Source of the DNA: JALZVT01 sp039029135
GTDB taxonomy: Bacteria; Pseudomonadota; Gammaproteobacteria; Pseudomonadales; Azotimanducaceae
Direction: 5' to 3'
DNA: 64,000 bases
NCBI GenBank assembly: GCA_039029135.1
Contig: JBCCGT010000007.1
Span: 169,110 to 233,109 of the forward strand
Under the pieces are notes generated by a model. The model was not told where the DNA came from. It ran no database searches and was given only the letters and a program-made list of their open reading frames with translations. Shown in pieces: positions 26,552 through 33,985 of this stretch. Made by a program: the position numbers and the translations under genes. Position 1 is the first letter of the stretch, and every line of letters starts with the position of its first letter.

Positions 26552-27210
26552 CAGCGTCCGCTGACACCGCCACGACGCCGGTGGATACCGTCGTGCTGCA
26601 GCGCTATCTCGACGGCGCGATGGACGAGGCGGAGCTGGACGCGTTCGAGATCGCGCTGCTCGAAGATCCAGATTTGATCGCGGCGGTGGACGCCGAGGAG
26701 CGCCTGCGGGATGTGCTGCGCGACGCCGACCTGCAGATCGACGAGACGCCCAGCGCCGGACTAGCGGACGGCATCGCTGGCTGGCTGGGTCAGCGCCTGT
26801 CCCAGGCGGCCGTAGTGGCGCTGGGAATCCTCGGCTATTTCGCGTTCAACCCAGGTTCCCAGAGCGACGAAGGCGGCGTCCGCATCACCACCGCGAACGC
26901 GCTGACGCTGCAGACGTTTCGCGGTGCCGAACCCGAATTTCGCACCAACCAGGCCGATACGTTGCTGTTGCGCGTCTTTCCCGTGTATCCAGAAGGACAG
27001 GCGTACGACGTCGAACTGATGACCGAGGACGGCGAACTGGTGGAGGCGCTTGTGGACGTCGAGATCGATCAGCAGACGATCTCTCTCGTCGTGCCGGGGC
27101 TCGCGATCGACCACTATGAGCTGCGCCTGCTCGCACGCGACACGACGGGTGCCCAGACCCTGGAACAGTCCTATACCTTTGCCGTCGATCCCAAACCCGA
27201 CCAGCCCTGA
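26536..27210 (+). CDS. single-pass membrane protein, probable anti-sigma factor
   Basis: This 224-residue protein has an acidic N-terminal helical domain (LQRYLDGAMDEAELDAFEIA, LLEDPDLIAAVDAEERLRDV) like the ZAS-like domain of anti-sigma factors, but without Cys/His zinc ligands. One membrane helix at about residues 92-108 (QAAVVALGILGYFAF) follows. The periplasmic part is beta-rich and ends with ELRLLARDTTGAQTLEQSYT. Position directly after an ECF sigma gene supports the anti-sigma role, which is inference. The first in-frame start is GTG at 26536, with a poor ribosome site, while a strong site feeds an overlapping short ORF. Confidence 0.6.
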   Translation: MSDPVTASADTATTPVDTVVLQRYLDGAMDEAELDAFEIALLEDPDLIAAVDAEERLRDVLRDADLQIDETPSAGLADGIAGWLGQRLSQAAVVALGILGYFAFNPGSQSDEGGVRITTANALTLQTFRGAEPEFRTNQADTLLLRVFPVYPEGQAYDVELMTEDGELVEALVDVEIDQQTISLVVPGLAIDHYELRLLARDTTGAQTLEQSYTFAVDPKPDQP

Positions 27211-27265
27211 GCGAGCGCAGCACACGCGCCGTCAATCCGGCTGATCCGCGACTGGACGATCCCCG

Positions 27266-28294
27266 ATGCGCCACTTCGAGTTTTGGCCGCCGCGCCTGTT
27301 CGAATTGCCCTACTACGTCGGTCTCCTGGCCGGCTGCGCCCTGCGCGGCCTGCAGCCGAAAGACCTCGCGCGCGCCAACTACGCGCTCGACCACGGCGAG
27401 ATCGGCATCGGCTCGAAGGCAGAGACACAGTTCCAGTTTCCCCAGGAGCGCTTTCTGCCTACCGAGCATCTACCGGACGACGAAACCTACGGCCAGCGGC
27501 GCGCGCGCGGGCTGGCCTTCGCCGCAGCGACGGGCTACCCGCTGGTGTTGAAGCCCGATCGCGGCAGCGTCGGCAAGGGCATCGTCCGCATCGACGGTCC
27601 CGCCGAGCTCGATGCCCGCCTCAAGCAGATCACCGGTCCTTACCTGCTGCAGCAGTTCACGACCCTGCCTGTCGAGCACGGGGTGTTTTACACCCGTTAT
27701 TGGGGCCAGCCGCGCATTACCGGCGTCAATCGCAAGCACTTCCCTCGCGTCACCGGCGATGGCACAACCGCGCTCGGCGAACTCGCCAGCCGCCACGAGC
27801 GCTTCACCCATCACTGGCACGCCTTTTTGCAGTACCACGATCTGCAGCGCGTACCGGCCGCGGGAGAGACCGTGCAGCTATCGTTTATCGGTTCCCACAC
27901 GCTCGGCTGCAAATTCACCGACGACAGCGCCGGGCTCACCCCGGAACTGGCAGCGGCCGTGTTCGCACTCTTCGAGACCCAGCCCGGCTTTAATTTCGGC
28001 CGCATCGACGTCAAGTCGGCCAGCGTCGACGCCTTTTGGCGCGGCGAGTTCACCGTCATCGAGGTCAATGGCGTCGCCTCGTTGCCCACACACATGTTCG
28101 ATCCGCGGCACAGTCTTGCGCGTGGGTACGGAATTTTCTTTGAGCACGCGCGGCATCTGCTGCGTGCCGCCACCGAGCAGCGGCATCAGTCGATGTCCCT
28201 AGCCTCCTATCGCGAAATTATCGCCGCCGTAGGTCGCAGCGCGGGCACGCTGGAAGCCAATCACAGCCGCCTGATGGGTGAGGCAACCGAGTGA
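27266..28294 (+). CDS. ATP-grasp family protein
   Basis: This 342-residue protein has an ATP-grasp core similar to D-Ala-D-Ala ligase-like and sugar-associated ATP-grasp proteins. The N-lobe lysine region is GYPLVLKPDRGSVGKGIVRI, with a flexible Gly-rich loop. The Mg-binding segment is FNFGRIDVKSASVDAF and GEFTVIEVNGVAS, giving the usual D...E-x-N triad. It should form an amide or ester bond through an acyl phosphate, with unknown substrates. It follows the sigma/anti-sigma pair by 55 bases in the same direction and may belong to that operon. Confidence 0.8.
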   Translation: MRHFEFWPPRLFELPYYVGLLAGCALRGLQPKDLARANYALDHGEIGIGSKAETQFQFPQERFLPTEHLPDDETYGQRRARGLAFAAATGYPLVLKPDRGSVGKGIVRIDGPAELDARLKQITGPYLLQQFTTLPVEHGVFYTRYWGQPRITGVNRKHFPRVTGDGTTALGELASRHERFTHHWHAFLQYHDLQRVPAAGETVQLSFIGSHTLGCKFTDDSAGLTPELAAAVFALFETQPGFNFGRIDVKSASVDAFWRGEFTVIEVNGVASLPTHMFDPRHSLARGYGIFFEHARHLLRAATEQRHQSMSLASYREIIAAVGRSAGTLEANHSRLMGEATE

Positions 28295-28353
28295 AAACAG
28301 ACGTGTTATAACGTCGGCGCAGCAGCCAACACACTCAGGAAAAGGGGGAAACC

Positions 28354-29910
28354 ATGGGTGCAGACAATCGAGTCCGGACCATGGACGAATCGTTCGCCAA
28401 ACTGCTCGAAGCCGACACCCATCCGGAGCACATCAACCCGGCGCTCAGAATCAACTCGCCTCTGCCGCCGGGTCCGTCTCTGGTACCCGTGGCGCGCTAC
28501 ATCGATCGCAGGTATCACGAGCTTGAGAAGGCCAACCTCTGGAGCCGCACCTGGCAGATGGCCGCGCACGAGGACGATTTTCCCAGCGTCGGCGACGTCG
28601 TCCCCTATGACATCGCCGACAAGTCCTATCTGATCGTGCGCCATGCGGGCGGCTACAAGGCCTACTACAACGCCTGCTTGCACCGCGGTCGCAAGCTGCG
28701 CGAGATTCGCGCACGCGGCCTGTCGGAACTGCGCTGCCCGTTCCACGGCTGGACCTGGAACCTGGATGGGACGCTCAAACAGGTGCCCTGCGCCTATGAC
28801 TACGCGGGGCTCGATCGTTCCGAAGAATCGCTGCCGGAGGTCAGGCTTGAGATCTGGGGACGCTTCATCTTCATCAATCCCGATCCCAATGCCCAACCGC
28901 TGGCGGAGTTTCTGGGGGATCTCGGCAAGCAGTTTACGCTGCTGCCGTACGAGCGCCGCTACAAGCAGGCGCACGTTGCGAAGGTCATCCGCGCCAACTG
29001 GAAGACGGTCCAGGAAGCGTTCATGGAAAGCTATCACGTGCTGATGACCCACCCGCAGATTCTCACCGGCGGGGCGAACGACCTGTGCACCAAGTACGAC
29101 GCGTTCGAAAACTACTCGCGTGCGATCCGCTGCGGCGCGCTGGAAGGGGACGAGATGCCGCGCTTCGATCCCGAGGCGGGCGAGAACGGTTCAACCTTTC
29201 TGCGCCATCCGCTCAACGGCTGGACCTACGAGTGCATCGAGCCCGGGCGCGTCCGCGTTACGACGACCAAGGGCGTTACCGGGCTGTTCGACGCCGACGG
29301 CACCTGGCTTGAGGGCGAACTAAAGGAGTGCAACGTGCACCTGTGCCTGTGGGCCGGCGGCGAGCAGGTGCAACAGCAGCCGACCGCGCGCATTCGCGAG
29401 AACGCGATTCCAGACGCCGTGCGCGAAAAACTGGGACCGGAGGCATCGGCAAACGCGCTGAACGCCGAGATGCAGCGGCAGATGCTCGCGAGCGTCGTGC
29501 CGTCGATCGCCCAGACCATTCCTGACGTCGAACTGTATTCGTCGATCTATCTCAGCGTATTCCCCAACTGGCATCCGTGGGGTTCGTTCAACCTCATCAA
29601 CTATCGCTTCCGCCCCAACGGCGACAACCACGAAGAGGCGATCATGGAGTGCATGTTCCTGGCCCCGATCCCAGAGGACGGCAACTTTGAGCCCGTGCGT
29701 GAGATTCACTGGCTCGGCATCGACGAGGACTGGACCAACGCGCCCGAGCTCGGGCAGCTGGCCAAGATCTTCAATCAGGATCTGCGCAACCTGCCGTTCG
29801 TGTATCAGGGCATGAAGGCGACCGTGCGCGAACACCTGCGCCTCGCCGACTACAACGAACTGAAGCTACGCCACTTCCACGACAAGTACGGCCAGGTCGT
29901 CGGCGATTGA
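28354..29910 (+). CDS. Rieske ring-hydroxylating oxygenase, alpha subunit
   Basis: This 518-residue terminal oxygenase has a Rieske [2Fe-2S] centre with C108-L-H110 (YNACLHRGRKL) and C128-P-F-H131 (RCPFHGWTWNLDG). The mononuclear iron site is EAFMESYHVLMTHPQ, giving the two His ligands, with an Asp further on. It would hydroxylate an aromatic or alicyclic substrate using electrons from a ferredoxin and reductase, neither of which is adjacent. The ATG follows AAGGGGGAAACC. The next gene, a TetR regulator, overlaps its stop by four bases (TTGA). Confidence 0.94.
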   Translation: MGADNRVRTMDESFAKLLEADTHPEHINPALRINSPLPPGPSLVPVARYIDRRYHELEKANLWSRTWQMAAHEDDFPSVGDVVPYDIADKSYLIVRHAGGYKAYYNACLHRGRKLREIRARGLSELRCPFHGWTWNLDGTLKQVPCAYDYAGLDRSEESLPEVRLEIWGRFIFINPDPNAQPLAEFLGDLGKQFTLLPYERRYKQAHVAKVIRANWKTVQEAFMESYHVLMTHPQILTGGANDLCTKYDAFENYSRAIRCGALEGDEMPRFDPEAGENGSTFLRHPLNGWTYECIEPGRVRVTTTKGVTGLFDADGTWLEGELKECNVHLCLWAGGEQVQQQPTARIRENAIPDAVREKLGPEASANALNAEMQRQMLASVVPSIAQTIPDVELYSSIYLSVFPNWHPWGSFNLINYRFRPNGDNHEEAIMECMFLAPIPEDGNFEPVREIHWLGIDEDWTNAPELGQLAKIFNQDLRNLPFVYQGMKATVREHLRLADYNELKLRHFHDKYGQVVGD

Positions 29911-30620
29911 GCGTGATCGAGAAAGAGCCCGCCCAACCCGAGGCGCTCGCTGGCACCGCGGAAACGCGCGCGACCTACTCGCGGCGCAAATACGCATCGC
30001 CCAGACAGCTCAGACGCCAGAGCGGCATTCTGGCAGCCGCGCGCGACATGCTGGACGAAGTGGGCTATGCCGGCATGACCATGCGGGACCTCGCCAAACG
30101 CGCGAACGTCGCCCAGGGCACGCTCTACAACCTGTACGAGAACAAGGACGCGCTGATTCTGGCGGCGGTGGTCGAACTGCTGGATCGACTCGCTGCCGAG
30201 GCGCTGCGCCGACGGCCCCGCCCCGGCATCGACGCCATCCTGAACATGATCGTGGTCACCAGCGAGCAGATCGTCCGCACGCCGCGCTACGCCGAGGCGA
30301 TGGCGCGCTGCCTCGGCAACGCATCCCCCGGCGATCCGCTGATCGAACAGCTCTACCGGCGCACGGAACCGCTGGTTGCTGAACAGCTCGCCATCGCGCG
30401 CGACAACGGCGAATTGCGGCCCGAGATCGATCTCGACGCGGTGTGTACGCACCTGGTCGCCCAGGGCTGGGGGGTGATCTGGGCCTGGGTCTTTGGCGCG
30501 ATCCCGCTGGAAGCGATCATCGACGAACGCATTCGCTCTTACGTTCTGACGCTTAGCGGGATCACCGTCGGCGAGGCGCAGGCGAGTCTGCGGCGGCGCC
30601 TGGCGGATCTGTCGTCCTGA
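29907..30620 (+). CDS. TetR-family transcriptional regulator
   Basis: This regulator of about 237 residues has a typical N-terminal helix-turn-helix (ARDMLDEVGYAGMTMRDLAK, RANVAQGTLYNLYENKDALI) preceded by a basic arm (TYSRRKYASPRQLRRQSG). The C-terminal ligand domain is helical. Its start, TTG at 29907 or GTG at 29913, overlaps or abuts the Rieske gene stop, so it is probably coexpressed with that oxygenase and may regulate it. The stop codon lies in the first unit of a 25-base tandem repeat. Confidence 0.9.
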   Translation: MSVIEKEPAQPEALAGTAETRATYSRRKYASPRQLRRQSGILAAARDMLDEVGYAGMTMRDLAKRANVAQGTLYNLYENKDALILAAVVELLDRLAAEALRRRPRPGIDAILNMIVVTSEQIVRTPRYAEAMARCLGNASPGDPLIEQLYRRTEPLVAEQLAIARDNGELRPEIDLDAVCTHLVAQGWGVIWAWVFGAIPLEAIIDERIRSYVLTLSGITVGEAQASLRRRLADLSS

Positions 30621-30660
30621 GCGCCTGGCAGATCTGTCGTCTTGAGCGCCTGGCGGCGCA
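30596..30660 (+). repeat. 25-bp tandem repeat across the TetR stop codon
   Basis: A 25-base unit (GCGCCTGGCGGATCTGTCGT plus CCTGA) at 30596-30620 is repeated with two mismatches at 30621-30645, and a third partial copy (15 bases) runs to 30660. The unit length is not a multiple of three, and the first copy contains the stop codon. The duplication therefore leaves the protein unchanged and extends the 3' region between convergent genes. Confidence 0.8.
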
Positions 30661-30666
30661 GCGGCC

Positions 30667-31476
30667 CTAGCGTGGACGCAGGATTGACTGCCCCTCGATC
30701 ATCGCGCGCGCGTCGGCGTAGAGGCAAACAAAGGTGGTGTTGAACTGGGCATCGACGATCGCGGCGTCGCTGCTGCGCGCTCCGAGCTTCAGATAACCCC
30801 GTACCAGCGTCGGCACGCTGCGCTCGGAACCCGCCGCCGGAGGCAGATTCAATTCGCTCAGCCGCACGTGCGCAATGCGCGGCGTGACGTTGAGTTCCTC
30901 AGGCGCCATGCATTCGCGATACAGAAACGCCAGCGCGTCGAGGTGCAGGTTGACGTCGGCCCCGGCGAAGCTCGCGCAGCCGAAGAGCGCGTCCGCCTCG
31001 CGCTCGATGATGAGCTGCGCGGCCAGCTTCCAGATCAGGCCAAGCACAATCCCGTTGCGGGTCTCGGGATCGACGCAAAACCGACCCAGCTCGATGAGAT
31101 GATCGAAGCGCGAGCGCAGCGCAGAGACATCGAAGGCGTGCTCGGTGTAAAACGACTGTCCAGGGCGTAGCTCGCGGCTGCTGACCAGGCGCAGCGTGCC
31201 TACCACCAGACCGTCATCGCTGCGCGTGTCCCGAACGATGATGTGACTCGCGATGTCGTCCCACTCGTCGATGTCGGCCTCGACCGCATCGGCCTCATCG
31301 CCCGGCTGACCGCCGCTATCTCGCAGCAGCACCCGATAGCGCAGAGCCTGGGCTTGGCGCACTTCGTTGCCATCGCGGGCGAGTCGGGCAACGAAGGGAC
31401 CCGCTCGCAGTTCCGGTTCCGCGACCCGCTCGATGCTGCGCTGCGGGTTGTCGACCCCGTCGTCGGGCTCAGCCAC
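30667..31476 (-). CDS. olsB: OlsB-like L-ornithine N-alpha-acyltransferase
   Basis: This 269-residue acyltransferase should transfer a 3-hydroxyacyl group to ornithine, the first step of ornithine-lipid synthesis. Family features are LARDGNEVRQAQALRYRVLL, RDTRSDDGLVVGTLRLVSSR, LIELGRFCVDPETRNGIVLG and ALFGCASFAGADVNLHLDAL. The GTG at 31476 is chosen because GGAGG lies ten bases upstream within the end of the upstream gene. The overlap with that gene is eight bases, indicating translational coupling. The pair with an OlsA-like gene supports the call. A haemolysin-like or other GNAT product is a less likely alternative. Confidence 0.85.
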   Translation of the reverse strand: MAEPDDGVDNPQRSIERVAEPELRAGPFVARLARDGNEVRQAQALRYRVLLRDSGGQPGDEADAVEADIDEWDDIASHIIVRDTRSDDGLVVGTLRLVSSRELRPGQSFYTEHAFDVSALRSRFDHLIELGRFCVDPETRNGIVLGLIWKLAAQLIIEREADALFGCASFAGADVNLHLDALAFLYRECMAPEELNVTPRIAHVRLSELNLPPAAGSERSVPTLVRGYLKLGARSSDAAIVDAQFNTTFVCLYADARAMIEGQSILRPR

Positions 31477-32350
31477 GGCCGGTTGCCTCCAGATAGTGTG
31501 TGGGCACGATTTCACGCTCAAGGCCGAGCGAGTTCAACAGCGCGCCGCGCACGACCGTCTCGCAGTGCTGCGCACAGGCCTTGCGCCCCGCCCCGGTAAG
31601 GCCAAATTCTGCCAGCGTTACCGGCTGGTGTACCGTGACTTCCACCCGTGCCGCACGCCGCCCAAGACCGTGGAGGAAGTGGCTGCCGAACGGCATCGGC
31701 AGGTACCAGGCATAGCGATCGCGCTCTGCATCCGTCATGGGCTCGCCGTCATAGTGGGTGTACGCGATTGTCAGCGGCACTATAGCGGCCTCGTCCGCGG
31801 CGGCCAGCAGGCTCGATCGGAAAGGCTCGACCATCGTTCCCGGCGTGCTGGTGCCTTCCGCGAACAGCACGTGACTGCGCTTGCGCAGCGCGGTCCGCAG
31901 GACCGCGACCTGCTCGCGCGCGCGGCGCGGATCCCGGCGCAAGAACAGCGTGTCCTGCAGCGTCGCGAGCTTTCCCAGCACCGGCCAACCGGCGACCTCT
32001 GACTTCGCCGTAAAGCTCGCATCCAGGCTCGCGCCGAGCGCGAACACGTCGAGATAGGAGACGTGGTTGGCCACGAACAGCACCGGCGCGCTACCCGGCG
32101 GCGCGAGGGCCTCGCCGGCGGCGCCCCGCCAGTGCACACGCAGATTGAAGCACCAGAGAATAAGTTCGTGCAGCCCGCGCAGCAGCGCCGCAGTCGGCAG
32201 CCGGCACAGGCGCGCGAGCGCGATCAGCGTGGCGCCGATCGCGACACCAACGACCAACGCGACGCCACGCGCCACCCCGATCGCAGGGCTCGCCGCGGCG
32301 TCGCGCTCGCCGGCGCTATGTCTCGGTATTGCAGTTGTCGTGCTTCTCAC
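31469..32350 (-). CDS. olsA: OlsA-like lyso-ornithine lipid O-acyltransferase (PlsC family)
   Basis: This acyltransferase of about 293 residues would add the second fatty acid to lyso-ornithine lipid. The PlsC catalytic motif is NHVSYLD (H-x4-D), and the acceptor motif is FAEGTSTPGTMVEPFRSSL. An N-terminal membrane helix is present (GVALVVGVAIGATLIALARL). The frame is open from 32431; GTG at 32350 is a working start, with GTG at 32275 possible, and the true start is uncertain. It overlaps the YHS gene upstream and the OlsB-like gene downstream. A generic 1-acylglycerol-3-phosphate acyltransferase is possible, but the olsB neighbour favours OlsA. Confidence 0.8.
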   Translation of the reverse strand: MRSTTTAIPRHSAGERDAAASPAIGVARGVALVVGVAIGATLIALARLCRLPTAALLRGLHELILWCFNLRVHWRGAAGEALAPPGSAPVLFVANHVSYLDVFALGASLDASFTAKSEVAGWPVLGKLATLQDTLFLRRDPRRAREQVAVLRTALRKRSHVLFAEGTSTPGTMVEPFRSSLLAAADEAAIVPLTIAYTHYDGEPMTDAERDRYAWYLPMPFGSHFLHGLGRRAARVEVTVHQPVTLAEFGLTGAGRKACAQHCETVVRGALLNSLGLEREIVPTHYLEATGRG

Positions 32351-32879
32351 AGGCGAGCAGCACCGTGGGCCAGTTCGAGTCTGCTCGGCCGATCGCCGCA
32401 TCTCGATTGCGCAGCCACTTGCGATCCGCACGCTTGTTGAAATTCAGATACAGCTTGCCATCGACGATGTGCCATAGATCAGGATCAACAGATTTCGTAA
32501 AGCCGTGCGATACGGCGAATGCACAGTAGCCACCATACTGGGGTGCGTAGCGAGCCGGGTCCGCAGAGAACAGCTCGCGATTTTCGATGCTCGCAAAGCG
32601 CCAGGTTGCGCCCATGTATTCAAACGTGATCGCCGGGTCGCCGCGCACCGCCGGCGCGCCCGCCGCCAGCGAATGATACGCCACCACATCGACGCCGCGA
32701 ACCGCTCCCGTGGTGTCCGCGAAGACATCTCTGTCCGCCGCATGAGCGAGGCTCGCGGTCAACCACAGCGCCGCGCTCATGAGCCCCAGACCCAGTAGCC
32801 GGGTCGCTCGCCGCGGCCGCGAGGCGCCGCCGCAGGCGCGCCCGGCCAAAGCCCGGGCAGAGACGAATCGATTCAGCAT
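32316..32879 (-). CDS. exported YHS-domain protein
   Basis: This 187-residue protein has a signal peptide (LGLGLMSAALWLTASLAHA) and a YHS-like domain: DVVAYHSLAAGAPAVRGDPA, TWRFASIENRELFSADPARY and APQYGGYCAFAVSHG. The YHS domain is often found in metal-related and haem-related exported proteins; the exact role is unknown. The start has AAGGAGCG upstream. The end overlaps the OlsA-like gene, so the three minus-strand genes probably form one operon. Confidence 0.85.
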   Translation of the reverse strand: MLNRFVSARALAGRACGGASRPRRATRLLGLGLMSAALWLTASLAHAADRDVFADTTGAVRGVDVVAYHSLAAGAPAVRGDPAITFEYMGATWRFASIENRELFSADPARYAPQYGGYCAFAVSHGFTKSVDPDLWHIVDGKLYLNFNKRADRKWLRNRDAAIGRADSNWPTVLLACEKHDNCNTET

Positions 32880-32893
32880 GATCGCTCCTTTAA

Positions 32894-32923
32894 GGTACGA
32901 GTAGGGTACGAAACTTTGGTACA
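32894..32923. promoter_or_regulatory. three phased GGTAC half-sites upstream of the YHS gene
   Basis: GGTACGA occurs at 32894-32900 and 32905-32911, and GGTACA at 32918-32923. The spacing of 11 and 13 bases is close to one helical turn. This lies just upstream of the YHS-olsA-olsB operon, opposite the aldolase gene, and looks like a regulator site. The regulator is unknown. Confidence 0.35.
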
Positions 32924-33154
32924 GATTGGCTCTACCGGTTCAGTCCGAACGTGCAGAACGCTGGTGGCGCACCGGGTAGTTCACTCGGTCACTACCCCGT
33001 TCGCGCAACGTTTGCGTGCGCGTTGGGCCGATCTTGCAGGCTTGGAGCGAGTCAGCAGGCGGAAGTTCCGCGCTCGCAAATTTGCGAGCGACGGGGGACG
33101 CCGCATGCGACACTGGTGGGATCGGAGAGCGAATCAGGCAAGCGGGAGAGGAGC

Positions 33155-33946
33155 ATGCGAGAGAACACCACACTAACGGCCCTGCGGGCAGGCAAGTCCA
33201 CAATCGGAGGCTGGATCAGCCTCGGCAACACGCACGCCGCCGAGATGCTGGCGCACGCCGGGTTCGACTGGCTCTGCATCGATCTGCAGCACGGCCTCAT
33301 CGACTACACCGATCTGCGCAATATGCTGCCTGCGATCTCGACCACTGGCACGATGCCGTTCGTGCGCGTCACAGACAACGCCCCAGCAGAGATCATGAAG
33401 GTGCTGGATCTCGGGGCGATGGGCGTGATCGTGCCCTTGGTCAACGATCGTGCCGAGGCCGAGCGCGCGGTGGCCGCCTGCCGCTATCCGCCGGATGGCG
33501 GCCGCTCGTTCGGCCCCATTCGCGCAGCGCTCTACGGCGGGCGCGGCTACGCGGCCGAGAGCAACCAGCAGATCGCCTGCATCGCCATGATCGAGACCCG
33601 GGCCGGGATCGACAACATCGAAGAGATCGCCGCGACACCGGGGCTCGATGCCCTCTACGTCGGCCCGGCCGATCTCGCGCTGTCCCTGGGTCTGCCGCCG
33701 CAGGGCGACACCGACGATCCGCTGCATCGCTCTACCTGCGAGGCGCTGATCGAGGCGGCCCACGCGCGCTCGCTGCCGATCGGCTGCCATGCCGGCAGCA
33801 CGGCCTATGCGCTCAAGCGCCTCGAGATGGGCTTCGACTTCGCCCCTCTGGGCAGCGACGCCAGCTGGCTGATGGGCGGCGCAAGCAAGGCGGTCGCTGA
33901 CGTGCGCGGCGCGCTGCCCGAAACGCGTGAGAGCACCGGCTACTAG
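33155..33946 (+). CDS. HpcH/HpaI-family aldolase
   Basis: This 263-residue class II metal-dependent aldolase would cleave a 2-keto-3-deoxy- or 4-hydroxy-2-oxo-acid to pyruvate and an aldehyde. Family landmarks are GGWISLGNTHAAEMLAHAGF, DWLCIDLQHG (D and H near the metal), FVRVTDNAPAEIMKVLDLGA, GVIVPLVND and IAMIETRAGIDNIEEIAATP, with YVGPADLALSLG near the end. The ATG at 33155 follows GGGAGAGGAGC, so the longer frame back to 32951 is rejected. The following CoA-transferase gene starts 39 bases away, suggesting a shared pathway. Confidence 0.93.
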   Translation: MRENTTLTALRAGKSTIGGWISLGNTHAAEMLAHAGFDWLCIDLQHGLIDYTDLRNMLPAISTTGTMPFVRVTDNAPAEIMKVLDLGAMGVIVPLVNDRAEAERAVAACRYPPDGGRSFGPIRAALYGGRGYAAESNQQIACIAMIETRAGIDNIEEIAATPGLDALYVGPADLALSLGLPPQGDTDDPLHRSTCEALIEAAHARSLPIGCHAGSTAYALKRLEMGFDFAPLGSDASWLMGGASKAVADVRGALPETRESTGY

Positions 33947-33985
33947 CGCGGTTCGCCGCTCGACATCCGGGCCAGGCGCGCGCAA

